Counted from the first letter of the stretch, positions 1-8,877 are shown. The stretch is 47,084 nucleotides of DNA from JBBDYG01 sp040901765 (GCA_040901765.1 JBBDYG010000021.1:1-47084); one strand, 5' to 3'. Numbers and translations: made by a program. Notes: generated by a model from the sequence alone, not told the origin.

Positions 1-217
1 GCTGCTGGCTGCCCGCGATTTCAGGGGTTGCGCCTGTCAGCCTCGAACCCAGCCGGCCGCCGCGAAATGCGTCGAATGGCAATGCTGATCGTTAGTGCAA
101 ACTGCGGTGATCCGCGAAGATGTATTCGCGAAATCCTGACGAATTGAATCGTCGGCGTGTGTGAGTAGCGGTATAAAGAGTTCGGGGTTGTCACGCAGTG
201 GTAAAAGGATTCTGACG

Positions 218-1093
218 ATGGTTACGCTTTGGTTTCAATACGGCAGCGTATTTGCGGGGTTGGCGGCCTTCTCAATCGCCGCCGCCGGATGTTCCGACGT
301 GCAATCGCAGAAAGAGGCCAATTCTGCGGAAGCCCGCTCAAAGGTTGGAACCATGTTAGCGGTTAAGGAATTACCGGAGCGGGCCGAAGACGACCAGCCA
401 CGGCAGGCTGAATCGGACGGAGAGAAACCAGATGGGGAAGGGGTGGAGATTCCGCTGGACCAGATTCGACACGCTACACCTTGGTCACGGCAGCTGCGTG
501 ACTTGGAACCAGAGTTTTTTGTATACCGCGATACAGCAGAGAAAATTGCTAGGTATTCGACACCCGATGGCCGAGAGGAACTCGAAGAGATTCGTCGAAA
601 GGCGGAGGAACAATCGCTTGTCCTAGCGATTGAGCGTGCCATGAGAGCCCTACCAAGCGGACTAAACGCAAAACCCACTCCAGGGTTCGCTGTGAAAGGT
701 ACTGATCGAGCGGCTCTGCAGAGTGTGTATGACGTTTTAGTAAAGGGTGAAGAACCGATTGACTCTTTTCCTGTGGGAACTGCTGTATCTCTTGTTTTTT
801 TTGGCCACCCGACCCAGCCCAGAGTGGGTCTCGACCGAGTCGAGTTAGTCGATGGCATGGTAAAAATTCATTACATGTTGGTCTCACACGGAAGTGGATC
901 CGTGACTTGGTATCTCGCGATGATCCCGTGCGGCAAGTTGCCGCCAGGAACGTATGGCGTTGAAATGATTCGATCTTCGGCGTGGGAAAAGAAGTATAAC
1001 CAACCGGATTTCCCTTCCATTGAGGTAGGGGCGGAAGACAACATAATCTGCCGGCCATTTTCTTTCACCGTACGAAGACAAGAGTCGGATTGA
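218..1093 (+). CDS. Predicted lipoprotein of unknown function
   Basis: The product is 291 residues with a hydrophobic N-terminus ending in an Ala-Ala-Gly-Cys lipobox at about residues 21-25, so it is probably a lipid-anchored envelope protein. I chose the ATG at 218 over the upstream in-frame GTG at 161 because an AAAAGGA ribosome-binding site lies 8 bases before it and the signal peptide then starts correctly. After the Cys comes a charged, low-complexity stretch (about residues 30-75) and then a globular part with no motif I recognise. The C-terminal third (DGMVKIHYMLVSHGSGSVTW region) looks like a beta-rich domain. The next gene, a subtilase-like protein, starts 41 bp downstream on the same strand, so the two may be co-transcribed. 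The function is unknown. Confidence 0.75.
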   Translation: MVTLWFQYGSVFAGLAAFSIAAAGCSDVQSQKEANSAEARSKVGTMLAVKELPERAEDDQPRQAESDGEKPDGEGVEIPLDQIRHATPWSRQLRDLEPEFFVYRDTAEKIARYSTPDGREELEEIRRKAEEQSLVLAIERAMRALPSGLNAKPTPGFAVKGTDRAALQSVYDVLVKGEEPIDSFPVGTAVSLVFFGHPTQPRVGLDRVELVDGMVKIHYMLVSHGSGSVTWYLAMIPCGKLPPGTYGVEMIRSSAWEKKYNQPDFPSIEVGAEDNIICRPFSFTVRRQESD

Positions 1094-1134
1094 GCAGAGT
1101 TTCAGAATTCCTATGCCAGTTCAAGGAGGTAAGT

Positions 1135-3126
1135 ATGAACGGGCTTACAAGAATGTATCCAGTGGTATGTATGGTCGTTTTGTTGACAGGAGCCGTTCAA
1201 GCCAGCACGGATACGATTGGACCGAATGGCATCAGTTCTGCTGGGCTGACAGATTTCAACGGTGACCCTTTGACCGGGGAAGGCATCAGTATCGGCCAAG
1301 TAGAATTGCTCAGGCCTGGAAAGCCCGGCTTCGACAATAACTCCAATGCGAACTTCGGAACTGTACCGACAGCGGTGTACCTTCTCGATGATCGGATCGC
1401 TCCGACTCCAAATTCCATGGGTGAGATCTTCGACCCGGGAAACCCGCCTGCGGTCCCGCCGTTTGCCCACGCCACAGCGGTCGCCGGGGTGATGATCTCT
1501 ACAGACGAGTTTGCCCCTGGAGTAGCGCCTGACGCGGACCTATACGCTTCGCACGGAGGCTTCTTCACAAACCCGTTTATTCCTCGCTTCGATTCGCTCG
1601 CGCTGAGTTCTCAATTCATAGCCACAGTTGATAGCGATGAGATGCGAGCAATTAACCTGAGTTTTTTAGTGCCGTTTGAACCTGGTGGCAGTCCCGACGG
1701 CAATTCGAAGTTCACACAGTTTGTCGATTGGTCTGCGAAAAAGCACGACGTACTTTACGTCGCGGGCGGAAGGAATGCCAATACTCCGCCGGGCCTTGGG
1801 CAGCCAGGCGACAACTTCAATGGAATGACGATCGCAGCCTCTGCGAAAGTCGAGGGCGTATATCGTCAGGTCTCTTCGTTCAATGACTTCAGCGTGGATG
1901 CAGTAGGAGACCGAACGTCCATAGATTTATTGGCACCCGGCTATGAAGTTGAGGTGGCTGATGTTGGAGGACCAATCCCCCCAACCATAATCGACGGCAC
2001 CAGCTTCGCCGCACCCCACGTGACTGGAACCGTCGCGCTGCTGCAGCAGTTTGCTGAGGAACGAATTATGAACGCCGGCGCGCCTCAATGGAGAGATGAT
2101 CCCAACGCCAACGCACGTCGCCACGAAGTAATGAAGGCCGTGCTAATGAACTCCGCCGACAAGCTAATTGACAATGGCAGCTTAATGGTCAACGGTATTC
2201 CGGTCGCGGCGGGCAATCTGCTCGGCATGACGAGGACCGTCTTGAAGCAAAATGGCACCTCAACGTGGCTCGACTCGTTCGCCTATGGTGACTCCGCCGA
2301 CAGTGGCACTGGAACATTCACTCCGCTGGATGAGGAAATGGGCACGGGCCACCTGAACGCCAGCCGGGCGCTCACACAATTTCGCTCGGGCGAACACGAC
2401 GCCGACGCGGCGGATGTGCCCGTCATCGGCTGGGACTACGGCACAACAACCGGCGAGGATGATTTCAACCGCTATCGGTTCGATACGGAGCTACGCGAGG
2501 ATAGCTTTATTTCGATCACACTGGCTTGGGACCGAAATGTCGACTTTGAGGTCGATGCTGGATTGTTCGACGTGTTTGATGAAGACGACACGTTTGAGAA
2601 ATACGTTGACGATGGCGTCAGCCCACCAGACGACTCGGTGATCAACGACCTCGATCTCTTTCTGATGCCGCGAAACGCCTTCAATATTACGCAGGCAATC
2701 GCGGTTTCCGAAAGCAAGGTCGGCACAGTCGAGCACTTGTTTTTCCAGATTCCCGACACCGGTGAGTACGAGTTTTGGGTGCGGCAATTCGATCAGGAGT
2801 CATTTAGCGCCTCGCAAGATTACGCCGTCGCATGGTGGGCGGCCGCGGTGCAGACGCCCACCGCACACGGCGACTACAACGGCGACACCGTCGTCGACTC
2901 CGAAGACTACGACCTGTGGCGGGCGAGCTTCGGCTCGACGACGAATCTGGACGCCGATGGCAACGGCAACCAGGTGATCGACGCCGCCGATTACGTCGTG
3001 TGGCGGGATACGTTGGGGGCGACTCTGGGGGCGGGAACCGCGGCCGTGCCCGAGCCATCGAGTGTTATGCTTCTGGCAATCGCCGGTGCTTTCGCGGTGC
3101 GGCAACGAAACGCGCGAGCGCATTGA
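1135..3126 (+). CDS. Secreted S8 (subtilisin-like) peptidase with dockerin and PEP-CTERM tail
   Basis: This is a 663-residue secreted protein. A near-perfect Shine-Dalgarno AAGGAGGT at 1123-1130 fixes the ATG at 1135. The order is: signal peptide (about 1-23), S8 catalytic domain, a C-terminal domain rich in Asp and Thr, one dockerin type I repeat pair (about 575-625), and a VPEPS sorting signal with one helix and basic tail. The His motif is AHATAVAG (His112) and the Ser motif is GTSFAAPH (Ser290). The position expected to hold the catalytic Asp reads GQVE, so Glu57 seems to replace it. The oxyanion Asn region (about 210-214) is also atypical. PEP-CTERM proteins are exported and processed at the membrane; dockerins bind calcium and cohesin-like partners. 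It may be an active protease with an altered triad or a degenerate one. Confidence 0.88.
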   Translation: MNGLTRMYPVVCMVVLLTGAVQASTDTIGPNGISSAGLTDFNGDPLTGEGISIGQVELLRPGKPGFDNNSNANFGTVPTAVYLLDDRIAPTPNSMGEIFDPGNPPAVPPFAHATAVAGVMISTDEFAPGVAPDADLYASHGGFFTNPFIPRFDSLALSSQFIATVDSDEMRAINLSFLVPFEPGGSPDGNSKFTQFVDWSAKKHDVLYVAGGRNANTPPGLGQPGDNFNGMTIAASAKVEGVYRQVSSFNDFSVDAVGDRTSIDLLAPGYEVEVADVGGPIPPTIIDGTSFAAPHVTGTVALLQQFAEERIMNAGAPQWRDDPNANARRHEVMKAVLMNSADKLIDNGSLMVNGIPVAAGNLLGMTRTVLKQNGTSTWLDSFAYGDSADSGTGTFTPLDEEMGTGHLNASRALTQFRSGEHDADAADVPVIGWDYGTTTGEDDFNRYRFDTELREDSFISITLAWDRNVDFEVDAGLFDVFDEDDTFEKYVDDGVSPPDDSVINDLDLFLMPRNAFNITQAIAVSESKVGTVEHLFFQIPDTGEYEFWVRQFDQESFSASQDYAVAWWAAAVQTPTAHGDYNGDTVVDSEDYDLWRASFGSTTNLDADGNGNQVIDAADYVVWRDTLGATLGAGTAAVPEPSSVMLLAIAGAFAVRQRNARAH

Positions 3127-3469
3127 ACGGCGAATCTGACACGCCACGAGCCGCGTCGTCCCCGACTGCGGCGAATTTGCCGCGCGCCGGCATCCCTGTC
3201 AACGACAATCCCCGCAGCCTCCAACTTCTGCGCACTGGCGAGAAATCGCAATGAGGTTTACGAGGGGTGTGCCTCACGCGAAAAGCGTGGCACAGTGGCA
3301 CTCCTCGAAGAAAACAGGCCTGTTTGCGAGAGGCGTGGCACAGCTCTTTTTTTCCAGCGCCCCCGACCCGTCCGTCCGCGACGAGCGCCCTGTGGTATGC
3401 TGAAACCAAAATTAGCCGTGAGACCCGCCGGGTCTGAACTACCTTCATTCAACATTTAGGTTTACTGGC
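3127..3469 (+). other. Intergenic region with repeats, no gene
   Basis: I see no convincing gene in these 343 bases. They hold a 31-bp dispersed repeat (3148-3178) and two copies of a GCGTGGCACAG motif near 3285 and 3333, the first part of a short hairpin formed with an upstream GTGCCTCACGC. Open frames here have no ribosome-binding sites or recognisable domains. Confidence 0.5.
3148..3178. repeat. 31-bp dispersed repeat, copy 1
   Basis: This segment matches the reverse complement of 36418-36448 at 30 of 31 positions. It contains a short hairpin (CGCGTCGTCCCCGACTGCG). Here it lies just after the stop codon of the protease gene; the second copy lies between two convergent genes. Both positions fit a terminator-like or REP-like intergenic element. 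Confidence 0.75.
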
Positions 3470-4465
3470 ATGGCAATCACACTCCTTCTGGCACTGGTGC
3501 TACCGATGCAAACTCCCACCCACGTCGGTCAGGTCGAACGGCTCGATCCGGCCATTAGCAAGCTTATTCCCAAAGACGCCAAAGTCGAACGGCTCGCCAC
3601 CGGGTTCGACTGGAGCGAAGGCCCCGTGTGGGTCAAAGAGGGCGGCTACCTCCTCTTCTCCGACGTGCCGCGCAACGTCGTTCATCGCTGGAAGGAGGGC
3701 GAAGGAGTTACCGACTGGCTTATCCCTTCGGGCTACATTGGCAAAACGCCACGCGGCGGGGAAATGGGCTCCAATGGCTTGACCATCGACGCAGACCGCC
3801 GGCTCGTCCTCTGCCAACACGGCGACCGACGCGTCGCCCGGCTCGACGCGCCGCTCGATAAACCCGAGCCGCGGTTCGTCACCTTGGCCGACAATTACGA
3901 GGGGAAGAAATTCAACAGCCCCAACGATCTGGTGTTTAGTTCCAGCGGCGTGCTGTACTTCACCGACCCGCCCTACGGACTCGTGAAACAATGGGACGAC
4001 CCCGCGCGGGAACTTGAGTTTTCCGGCGTCTATCACGTCGAGCCGAATGGTGAGATCGAACTCATCACCGACAAAATGACTCGCCCCAACGGGCTCGCTC
4101 TGTCGCCCGACGAGCGCACGCTCTACGTCGCGAACTCCGATGAAAAGGCGCCTGTCTGGCTCGCGTTTGAACTCGACGACGAAGGCCGCGCGATTAGCGA
4201 ACGGGTCTTCTTCGACGCCAGTGAACTCGCCAAGAAGAAACCGGGCATGCCCGACGGCCTCAAGATCGATCAACAGGGCAACCTATTCGCGACCGGCCCG
4301 GGCGGCGTGCTCGTGTTTCGTCCCGACGGAAAACACCTGGGCACCATCTCCAGCGGCGACAAAATCTCCAACTGCGCCTTCGGCGACGACGGCCAAACTC
4401 TCTACATGACCTGCGACGACCACCTGTGCCGCATCAAACTCACCACCCGCGGCACGGGATTCTAG
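3470..4465 (+). CDS. SMP-30/gluconolactonase/LRE family protein
   Basis: This 331-residue protein belongs to the six-bladed beta-propeller SMP-30/gluconolactonase family, whose members are metal-dependent lactonases for sugar lactones. The usual metal ligands are visible: Glu50 in WSEGPVW, Asn152 in NSPND, Asn208 in RPNG and Asp262 in PDG. The repeated FTDPPYG and ALSPDERTLYV blocks are typical blade strands. The first 15 or so residues are hydrophobic and could be a short signal peptide, so the enzyme may act outside the cytoplasm. It is followed, after an inverted-repeat spacer, by two sugar or polyol dehydrogenase genes, which suggests a sugar-acid pathway. The exact substrate cannot be read from the sequence. 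Confidence 0.9.
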   Translation: MAITLLLALVLPMQTPTHVGQVERLDPAISKLIPKDAKVERLATGFDWSEGPVWVKEGGYLLFSDVPRNVVHRWKEGEGVTDWLIPSGYIGKTPRGGEMGSNGLTIDADRRLVLCQHGDRRVARLDAPLDKPEPRFVTLADNYEGKKFNSPNDLVFSSSGVLYFTDPPYGLVKQWDDPARELEFSGVYHVEPNGEIELITDKMTRPNGLALSPDERTLYVANSDEKAPVWLAFELDDEGRAISERVFFDASELAKKKPGMPDGLKIDQQGNLFATGPGGVLVFRPDGKHLGTISSGDKISNCAFGDDGQTLYMTCDDHLCRIKLTTRGTGF

Positions 4466-4498
4466 TGAAGTGAAGTTCACTCAGAATGAAATCTTGAT

Positions 4499-4621
4499 TT
4501 ACCACGGCGGCACGGAGGACACGGAGAAGAGAGCCCGTGATAGACATTCCGTCAGGCGCACTGATTCCTTCTGCCTTTACTCATTTCTTACTCAGTGCAC
4601 TCCGTGCCCCCGTGGTGCTAT
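4499..4621. repeat. Long imperfect inverted repeat
   Basis: The left arm (4499-4525, ACCACGGCGGCACGGAGGAC region) is nearly complementary to the right arm (about 4597-4621, CACTCCGTGCCCCCGTGGTG). The arms enclose about 70 bases. The unit looks like a small palindromic element of the kind scattered through planctomycete intergenic DNA. It fills almost the whole gap between the lactonase and the dehydrogenase. Confidence 0.75.
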
Positions 4622-4649
4622 TAATTGCTAGTTTTGATTTGAGTAGTAC

Positions 4650-5681
4650 ATGAAAGCCCTGCTTCTAACCGACTACCGCGAGCTGCAGTACACCGACGCT
4701 CCCGAGCCAGAGATTGGCGAACGCGATGTACTCGTCCGCGTGGCGGCCTGCGGCATCTGCGGCAGCGATGTACATGGCTACGACGGTTCGAGCGGTCGCC
4801 GCATCCCGCCCCTCATCATGGGGCACGAAGCAGCAGGGGTCATCGAACGCATCGGCAGCGCGGTTCGCAATCTAAAGCCGGGCGACCGCGTCACGTTCGA
4901 CTCTACCGTCTCGTGCGGTGAGTGCGATTATTGCCGGGCCGGGCGGGTGAACCTATGCGAACGGCGGATGGTGCTCGGCGTGTCGTGCGGCGAGTATCGC
5001 CGCCACGGTGCGTTCGCCGAGCTGGTCGCCGTCCCCGAGCAAATCGTTTATAAACTTCCGAGCAACATGCCGCTGGAGCACGCGGCGCTGATTGAAGCGG
5101 TGTCGATCGCCGTTCATGCGGTGGGACGCGCACCGCTCCTTGGCAACGATTGCGCACTGGTCGTGGGTAGCGGCATGATCGGCTTGCTAGTCATCCAGGT
5201 GCTACGGCACGCTGGCTGCCGGCAGATCATCGCCCTCGATCAACAGCCCGAGCGCCTCGCGTTGGCTAAGCAGTTCGGTGCCAACGAAACGATCGATGCA
5301 ACTGCGGAGAATCCCGTGGATCGCATCGCCGAACTCACCGATGGCAACGGCGTCGATGTGGCGTATGAAGTGGTCGGCAGCGGCCCGACGGTCGAGACGG
5401 CAATCGCCGCGCTACGCAAAGGGGGGCACCTCGTGCTGATCGGCAACCTCGCCCCGCGCGTCGAGGTGCCGATTCAAGCGATCGTCACCCGCGAGCTGAC
5501 GCTCCACGGCTCCTGCTCTTCGGCCGGCGAATACCCCCGCTGCATCGAACTGATGGCGAGCGGCGCAATCGACGTGGCTCCGCTTATTTCCGCCACCGTG
5601 CCGCTCTCCGAAGGCGCTGCGTGGTTCGACAAACTCTACAATCGCCAACCCGGTTTGATGAAAGTCGTATTGCAACCATGA
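4650..5681 (+). CDS. Zinc-dependent MDR alcohol/polyol dehydrogenase
   Basis: This 343-residue protein is a zinc-containing medium-chain dehydrogenase, oxidising a polyol or sugar-acid hydroxyl with NAD(P). Catalytic zinc residues are Cys37 (GICGSD), His59-Glu60 (GHE) and probably Glu149. The structural zinc lobe has Cys89, Cys92, Cys95 and Cys103. The Rossmann glycine motif GSGMIG is at 173-178. Length is normal for the family (sorbitol, threonine, L-idonate 5-dehydrogenase). Its stop codon overlaps the start of the next gene (ATGA), which indicates translational coupling with an SDR. The pairing resembles L-idonate 5-dehydrogenase plus gluconate 5-dehydrogenase, but this is inference from context. 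Confidence 0.92.
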   Translation: MKALLLTDYRELQYTDAPEPEIGERDVLVRVAACGICGSDVHGYDGSSGRRIPPLIMGHEAAGVIERIGSAVRNLKPGDRVTFDSTVSCGECDYCRAGRVNLCERRMVLGVSCGEYRRHGAFAELVAVPEQIVYKLPSNMPLEHAALIEAVSIAVHAVGRAPLLGNDCALVVGSGMIGLLVIQVLRHAGCRQIIALDQQPERLALAKQFGANETIDATAENPVDRIAELTDGNGVDVAYEVVGSGPTVETAIAALRKGGHLVLIGNLAPRVEVPIQAIVTRELTLHGSCSSAGEYPRCIELMASGAIDVAPLISATVPLSEGAAWFDKLYNRQPGLMKVVLQP

Positions 5682-6493
5682 GCGAGAAGTCCGAATTATT
5701 TGATTTGACAAACAAAGTCGCCATTGTCACGGGGACCAGTCGTGGACTGGGGCAATACATGGGCCGGGCGCTCGCGCGGGCCGGGGCGGACCTTGTGATT
5801 ACGAGCCGCAATCAGGAAGCCCTCGAACCCTTCCGCCGCGAGATCGAAGAACTGGGCCGCCGCGCGGTGCCGCTGGAGCTTGACGTCGGACAGCAGCCCA
5901 GCATCGAACGCATGGTCGCCGCCGCTCACGAAGCCTACGGCAAGATCGACATCCTGGTGAACAACGCCGGCTGCAACATCCGCAAACCCGCGGTGGACGT
6001 TACCTGGGATGACTGGAACACGGTGTTGGACACGAATCTCCGAGGTTCGTTCTTCGTCGCACAGGCCGTGGCCAAGCACATGATCCCTCGCGGCTATGGC
6101 CGGATCGTCAACATCGGCTCGGTGACGGCCGTGTTCGGCTACGCCGGCATGGCCCCCTACTGCGCCAGCCGAGGCGGAGTAAAGCAACTTACGATGAGCC
6201 TCGCCGACGATTGGGGCCGGCACGGCATCACCGTCAATTGCCTGGCGCCCGGTTGGTTCCAGACGTATCAAACTCGGGTGCTTTATGAAAACCAAGAATG
6301 GGTCGATTACCTGGTCGACCGCATTCCGCTGAAGCGTCCCGGCCAGCCCCAAGACCTCGATGGCGCAGTTGTGTTTCTCGCTTCAGACGCCAGCGAGTAC
6401 ATCACCGGCCAAACGCTGCTGGTGGATGGCGGTTTCACGACGGGATCGACGCGGGCGCTGGTGCAATCACCTCGCCCCGCGGGGGAAGGTTAG
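5678..6493 (+). CDS. SDR family oxidoreductase, gluconate 5-dehydrogenase-like
   Basis: This is a classical short-chain dehydrogenase of 271 residues. The ATG at 5678 overlaps the upstream stop codon by four bases and fits the N-terminus; in-frame sequence further upstream is antisense-like noise. The motifs are TGTSRGLG at 18-25 (nucleotide binding), NNAG at 95-98, Asn120, Ser148 and Tyr161, with the C-terminal ITGQTLLVDGG typical of the group. The catalytic YxxxK reads Tyr161-Cys-Ala-Ser-Arg165, so the usual Lys is Arg (codon CGA). The best family match by memory is gluconate 5-dehydrogenase / 5-keto-gluconate reductase, acting on the product of the upstream dehydrogenase. Confidence 0.92.
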   Translation: MSEKSELFDLTNKVAIVTGTSRGLGQYMGRALARAGADLVITSRNQEALEPFRREIEELGRRAVPLELDVGQQPSIERMVAAAHEAYGKIDILVNNAGCNIRKPAVDVTWDDWNTVLDTNLRGSFFVAQAVAKHMIPRGYGRIVNIGSVTAVFGYAGMAPYCASRGGVKQLTMSLADDWGRHGITVNCLAPGWFQTYQTRVLYENQEWVDYLVDRIPLKRPGQPQDLDGAVVFLASDASEYITGQTLLVDGGFTTGSTRALVQSPRPAGEG

Positions 6494-6958
6494 TGCGGTA
6501 TGACTGGGGCGAAGTTTGTGCCACGCGCCACCCGGTTTTTGGAAAATCTCTCGGGAAAACCGCGTTTGTGCCACGTGCGCGCGCTGGCACAAAGCCAGTT
6601 GGGTGGGGAAAAAGTTCCTCCGTTTCCCGCACGGCCTACAATCAGCTCTGCCACCGGTTTTCCGCAAATGGTCGATTTTCCGTAGTCATGGCGGTGCGGT
6701 GCCAGGATTCCCGCCATGCTACGTCCCCGGGGCTGGTGGCCGAGCCGATATTGGTGCTTCCCCGGGTGAGCGGAGATGGGGGAGGGATGGGGATTTGCGG
6801 GGGCTGCGAAACGGACAGCGAAATCTGCCAGACGGGGTGGCCGTAATCAACTCGCGGATAAGTTCGCCGCTACGCCTATGGGACTGTGACTTACGAGACA
6901 ACTTGCTAGTATTTGGTGCGGTGTTCACCACATGCGATAATTCAGCAAGCGAACTTCG
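6494..6958 (+). other. Intergenic region with hairpins, no gene
   Basis: I can support no gene in these 465 bases. The first 110 bases hold GTGCCACG motifs related to those near 3285 and two hairpins. The remainder is GC-rich with short open frames lacking ribosome-binding sites or domains. A promoter for the following two-gene unit must lie at its right end, but I see no clear hexamers. Confidence 0.5.
6565..6593. terminator. Strong hairpin after the SDR gene
   Basis: TTTGTGCCA (6565-6573) and TGGCACAAA (6585-6593) are a perfect 9-bp inverted repeat with an 11-base GC-rich loop, about 70 bases after the SDR stop codon. There is no U-run, so it may be a terminator, an RNA-stabilising stem or a copy of the GTGCCACG intergenic repeat. 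Confidence 0.45.
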
Positions 6959-8068
6959 ATGGCACCAAACAGCGACGCAGGCGAAACACCTAAAACCGCG
7001 TTCGACGAGCTTTGCCGAAGTCTGAAACAGCAGTATAAGGCGATTGAAAACGCGCGGCAGTCAGCGGATGTCCAGCTCGCTTCTATCCGAGCCTTACTGG
7101 CGAAAGAGAATATCAATCTTGGCGATACGCTGGCGCTTGTCGTTTTTGGTTCGTTAGCTCGCCGGGAATCGACTAGCAGGAGCGACGTCGACTGGACATT
7201 GCTCGTCGACGGCCCCGTTGATCCCGAACACATCAAGGTTGCGACGCGCATTGGCGAGATTCTTGTGGCGGCGGAACATGCTGAGCCTGGAAATACGGGA
7301 ACCTTCGGAACGCTCGCCAGCAGCCATGACATCGTGCATCATATCGGCGGTTCGGACGACACCAACCGCAACATGACTCGGCGGCTCTTGCTATTATTAG
7401 AGTCTCGCGCAGTCGTCGGCGAACTTGTTCGAAGTCGTGTAATCCGCGCTGTTCTGGGCCGATATATCTTTTGGGGACGCGGACTCCCCACAAACAGCGC
7501 ACCAAGATTGCGCGTTCCCAGGTTCTTGCTGAACGACGTAGTGCGGTACTGGCGAACCATTGCCGTTGACTATGCGGCGAAGAAGTGGGAGCAATCGGAG
7601 AAGAAGTGGGCACTACGGAATGCCAAACTGCGGGTCTCGCGCAAGATGACTTTCGTCAAAGGCTTACTGTTGTGTTTCGATTGCGAGTTATTCCCCAACG
7701 ATTCCCTCTGGAACAGTGCGGGAACTCCGAAGTCTTGGGACGACGCCGAGCAATTGCTTGCGTCCGGCTGCGAGACGCTGGTGGAAGAGACCCCAATTGA
7801 CGTTTTGAGCCGGGCGCTCGTGCGACTACAATTGGATGAGTTGGCCAAGGATTTGTTTCAGGCTTACGGCGAATTTCTCGCGTTGATCGACGATGCCAAA
7901 AGCCGTCAAGCGCTGGAGACTCTGACCTTCGACAACGCGGAATCAGATCCTGTGTTTGGTATCGTTCGAAACGACATCGGCCGGCGTTTTGGTGACTCGC
8001 TAGAAAAGCTGTTTTTCACTGGTGATAACGAATTGTCTCGATTAACAAAGAAGTACGGACTCTTCTAA
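6959..8068 (+). CDS. Nucleotidyltransferase-fold protein (Pol beta superfamily)
   Basis: This is a 369-residue protein. Residues 62-84 carry the nucleotidyltransferase signature: Gly64-Ser65 in FGSLARRE followed by Asp76 and Asp78 in SDVDW, the two metal-binding carboxylates. A further conserved-looking segment, HDIVHHIGGSDD, is at 123-134, and a Trp/Lys-rich helical segment is at 185-235 (VRYWRTIAVDYAAKKW). Such proteins transfer a nucleotide to a protein, RNA or small molecule, or make signalling nucleotides. The target cannot be told here. It is much longer than a MNT-type toxin/antitoxin nucleotidyltransferase, and I do not recognise the C-terminal half. The stop codon is followed without any gap by the next ATG, so the two genes are almost certainly one operon. 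Confidence 0.85.
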   Translation: MAPNSDAGETPKTAFDELCRSLKQQYKAIENARQSADVQLASIRALLAKENINLGDTLALVVFGSLARRESTSRSDVDWTLLVDGPVDPEHIKVATRIGEILVAAEHAEPGNTGTFGTLASSHDIVHHIGGSDDTNRNMTRRLLLLLESRAVVGELVRSRVIRAVLGRYIFWGRGLPTNSAPRLRVPRFLLNDVVRYWRTIAVDYAAKKWEQSEKKWALRNAKLRVSRKMTFVKGLLLCFDCELFPNDSLWNSAGTPKSWDDAEQLLASGCETLVEETPIDVLSRALVRLQLDELAKDLFQAYGEFLALIDDAKSRQALETLTFDNAESDPVFGIVRNDIGRRFGDSLEKLFFTGDNELSRLTKKYGLF

Positions 8069-8806
8069 ATGCATAGCATCGGATTCTCAACAGGAGCATT
8101 GGCCTTAGGCGACTTTCAGCGCGGGCTGGCGTTGCAACTGCGCAATGGAATTGATGCGATTGAGCTTTCGGCGCTACGCGAGGATGAACTTGATTGCCTT
8201 ATTGCCGCATTGCCCGATCTCGATTTAAGCGCATTCTCCTACCGGTCCTTCCACGCCCCGAGCGAGCTACATCGGTTGACTAGCGCGGAGTTGGCAGAGA
8301 AGTTGGCGCCAATAGCAACGGCAGGATTTCCTATTATTGTGCATCCCAACGTCATCGGTGGAGACGTCGCGCCGTGGAATCAGTTGGGCGCAAGCGTGCT
8401 CCTAGAAAACATGGACACTCGTAAGCCAGTCTGCCGCACGGCTCGGGAAATGTTGCCGTACTTCGAAGCGCTTCCCGACGCGCGATTCTGCTTCGACATC
8501 GGCCACGCGCACCAAGTCGATCCCACAATGACCGTGGCGTTTGAGTTCTTGCATCGATTTCGGGCGAAACTGGCGGAGATTCACATCAGCGAAGTGAATT
8601 GGAATTGCAAGCACCGGCCCATTGGGACCGCTTCCGCGCTCTCGTTTCACGGTGCGGCTCGTTGGATACCCGATGATGTTCCCGTGATTATCGAATCGGT
8701 GATTACCGAAGACGAAATTGAGCACGAACTTCAGACCGTCCATCGCTGCCTTGACTCACGGAGGGCATATTTCTTGGAACGCCACTCCACAGCGATAATG
8801 GGATAA
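8069..8806 (+). CDS. Xylose isomerase-like TIM-barrel protein
   Basis: This 245-residue protein has the layout of the AP endonuclease family 2 / sugar isomerase TIM barrel. Metal-site candidates fall at barrel strand ends in the expected order: Glu32, His62 (SFHAP), His92 (VHPN), Glu113 (LLENMD), Asp143 and His146 (FDIGHAH), His172 (EIHISE) and Glu209 (IIES). Proteins of this fold isomerise sugars or cut DNA at abasic sites; this one is shorter than most endonuclease IV enzymes, and I cannot choose between roles. It begins directly after the nucleotidyltransferase stop codon, so the pair is probably translated in fixed ratio. A partner enzyme acting on the nucleotidylated product is one reading. 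Confidence 0.82.
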   Translation: MHSIGFSTGALALGDFQRGLALQLRNGIDAIELSALREDELDCLIAALPDLDLSAFSYRSFHAPSELHRLTSAELAEKLAPIATAGFPIIVHPNVIGGDVAPWNQLGASVLLENMDTRKPVCRTAREMLPYFEALPDARFCFDIGHAHQVDPTMTVAFEFLHRFRAKLAEIHISEVNWNCKHRPIGTASALSFHGAARWIPDDVPVIIESVITEDEIEHELQTVHRCLDSRRAYFLERHSTAIMG

Positions 8807-8844
8807 AGTAATGCCCATTCCCGCGACTGACGTACGAAAAAGCC

Positions 8845-8877
8845 TTGACACGGGGTACTTTCAAAGCTCATTATAAT
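8845..8877 (+). promoter_or_regulatory. Candidate sigma70-type promoter for the His-rich lipoprotein
   Basis: A perfect TTGACA lies at 8845-8850. A perfect TATAAT lies at 8872-8877, but that spacing (21) is too long. CATTAT at 8869-8874 gives an 18-base spacer with four of six matches. A start near 8882 would leave a leader of about 100 bases before the ATG at 8982. Confidence 0.45.

Noticed and set aside
1..147. Open frame from the left edge to a stop at about 147
   Set aside because: Only 48 codons, no recognised sequence, possibly the end of a gene lying outside the window; not enough to call.
6516..7025. 169-codon plus-strand frame before the nucleotidyltransferase
   Set aside because: Runs through hairpin repeats and into the next gene in another frame; low-complexity residues.
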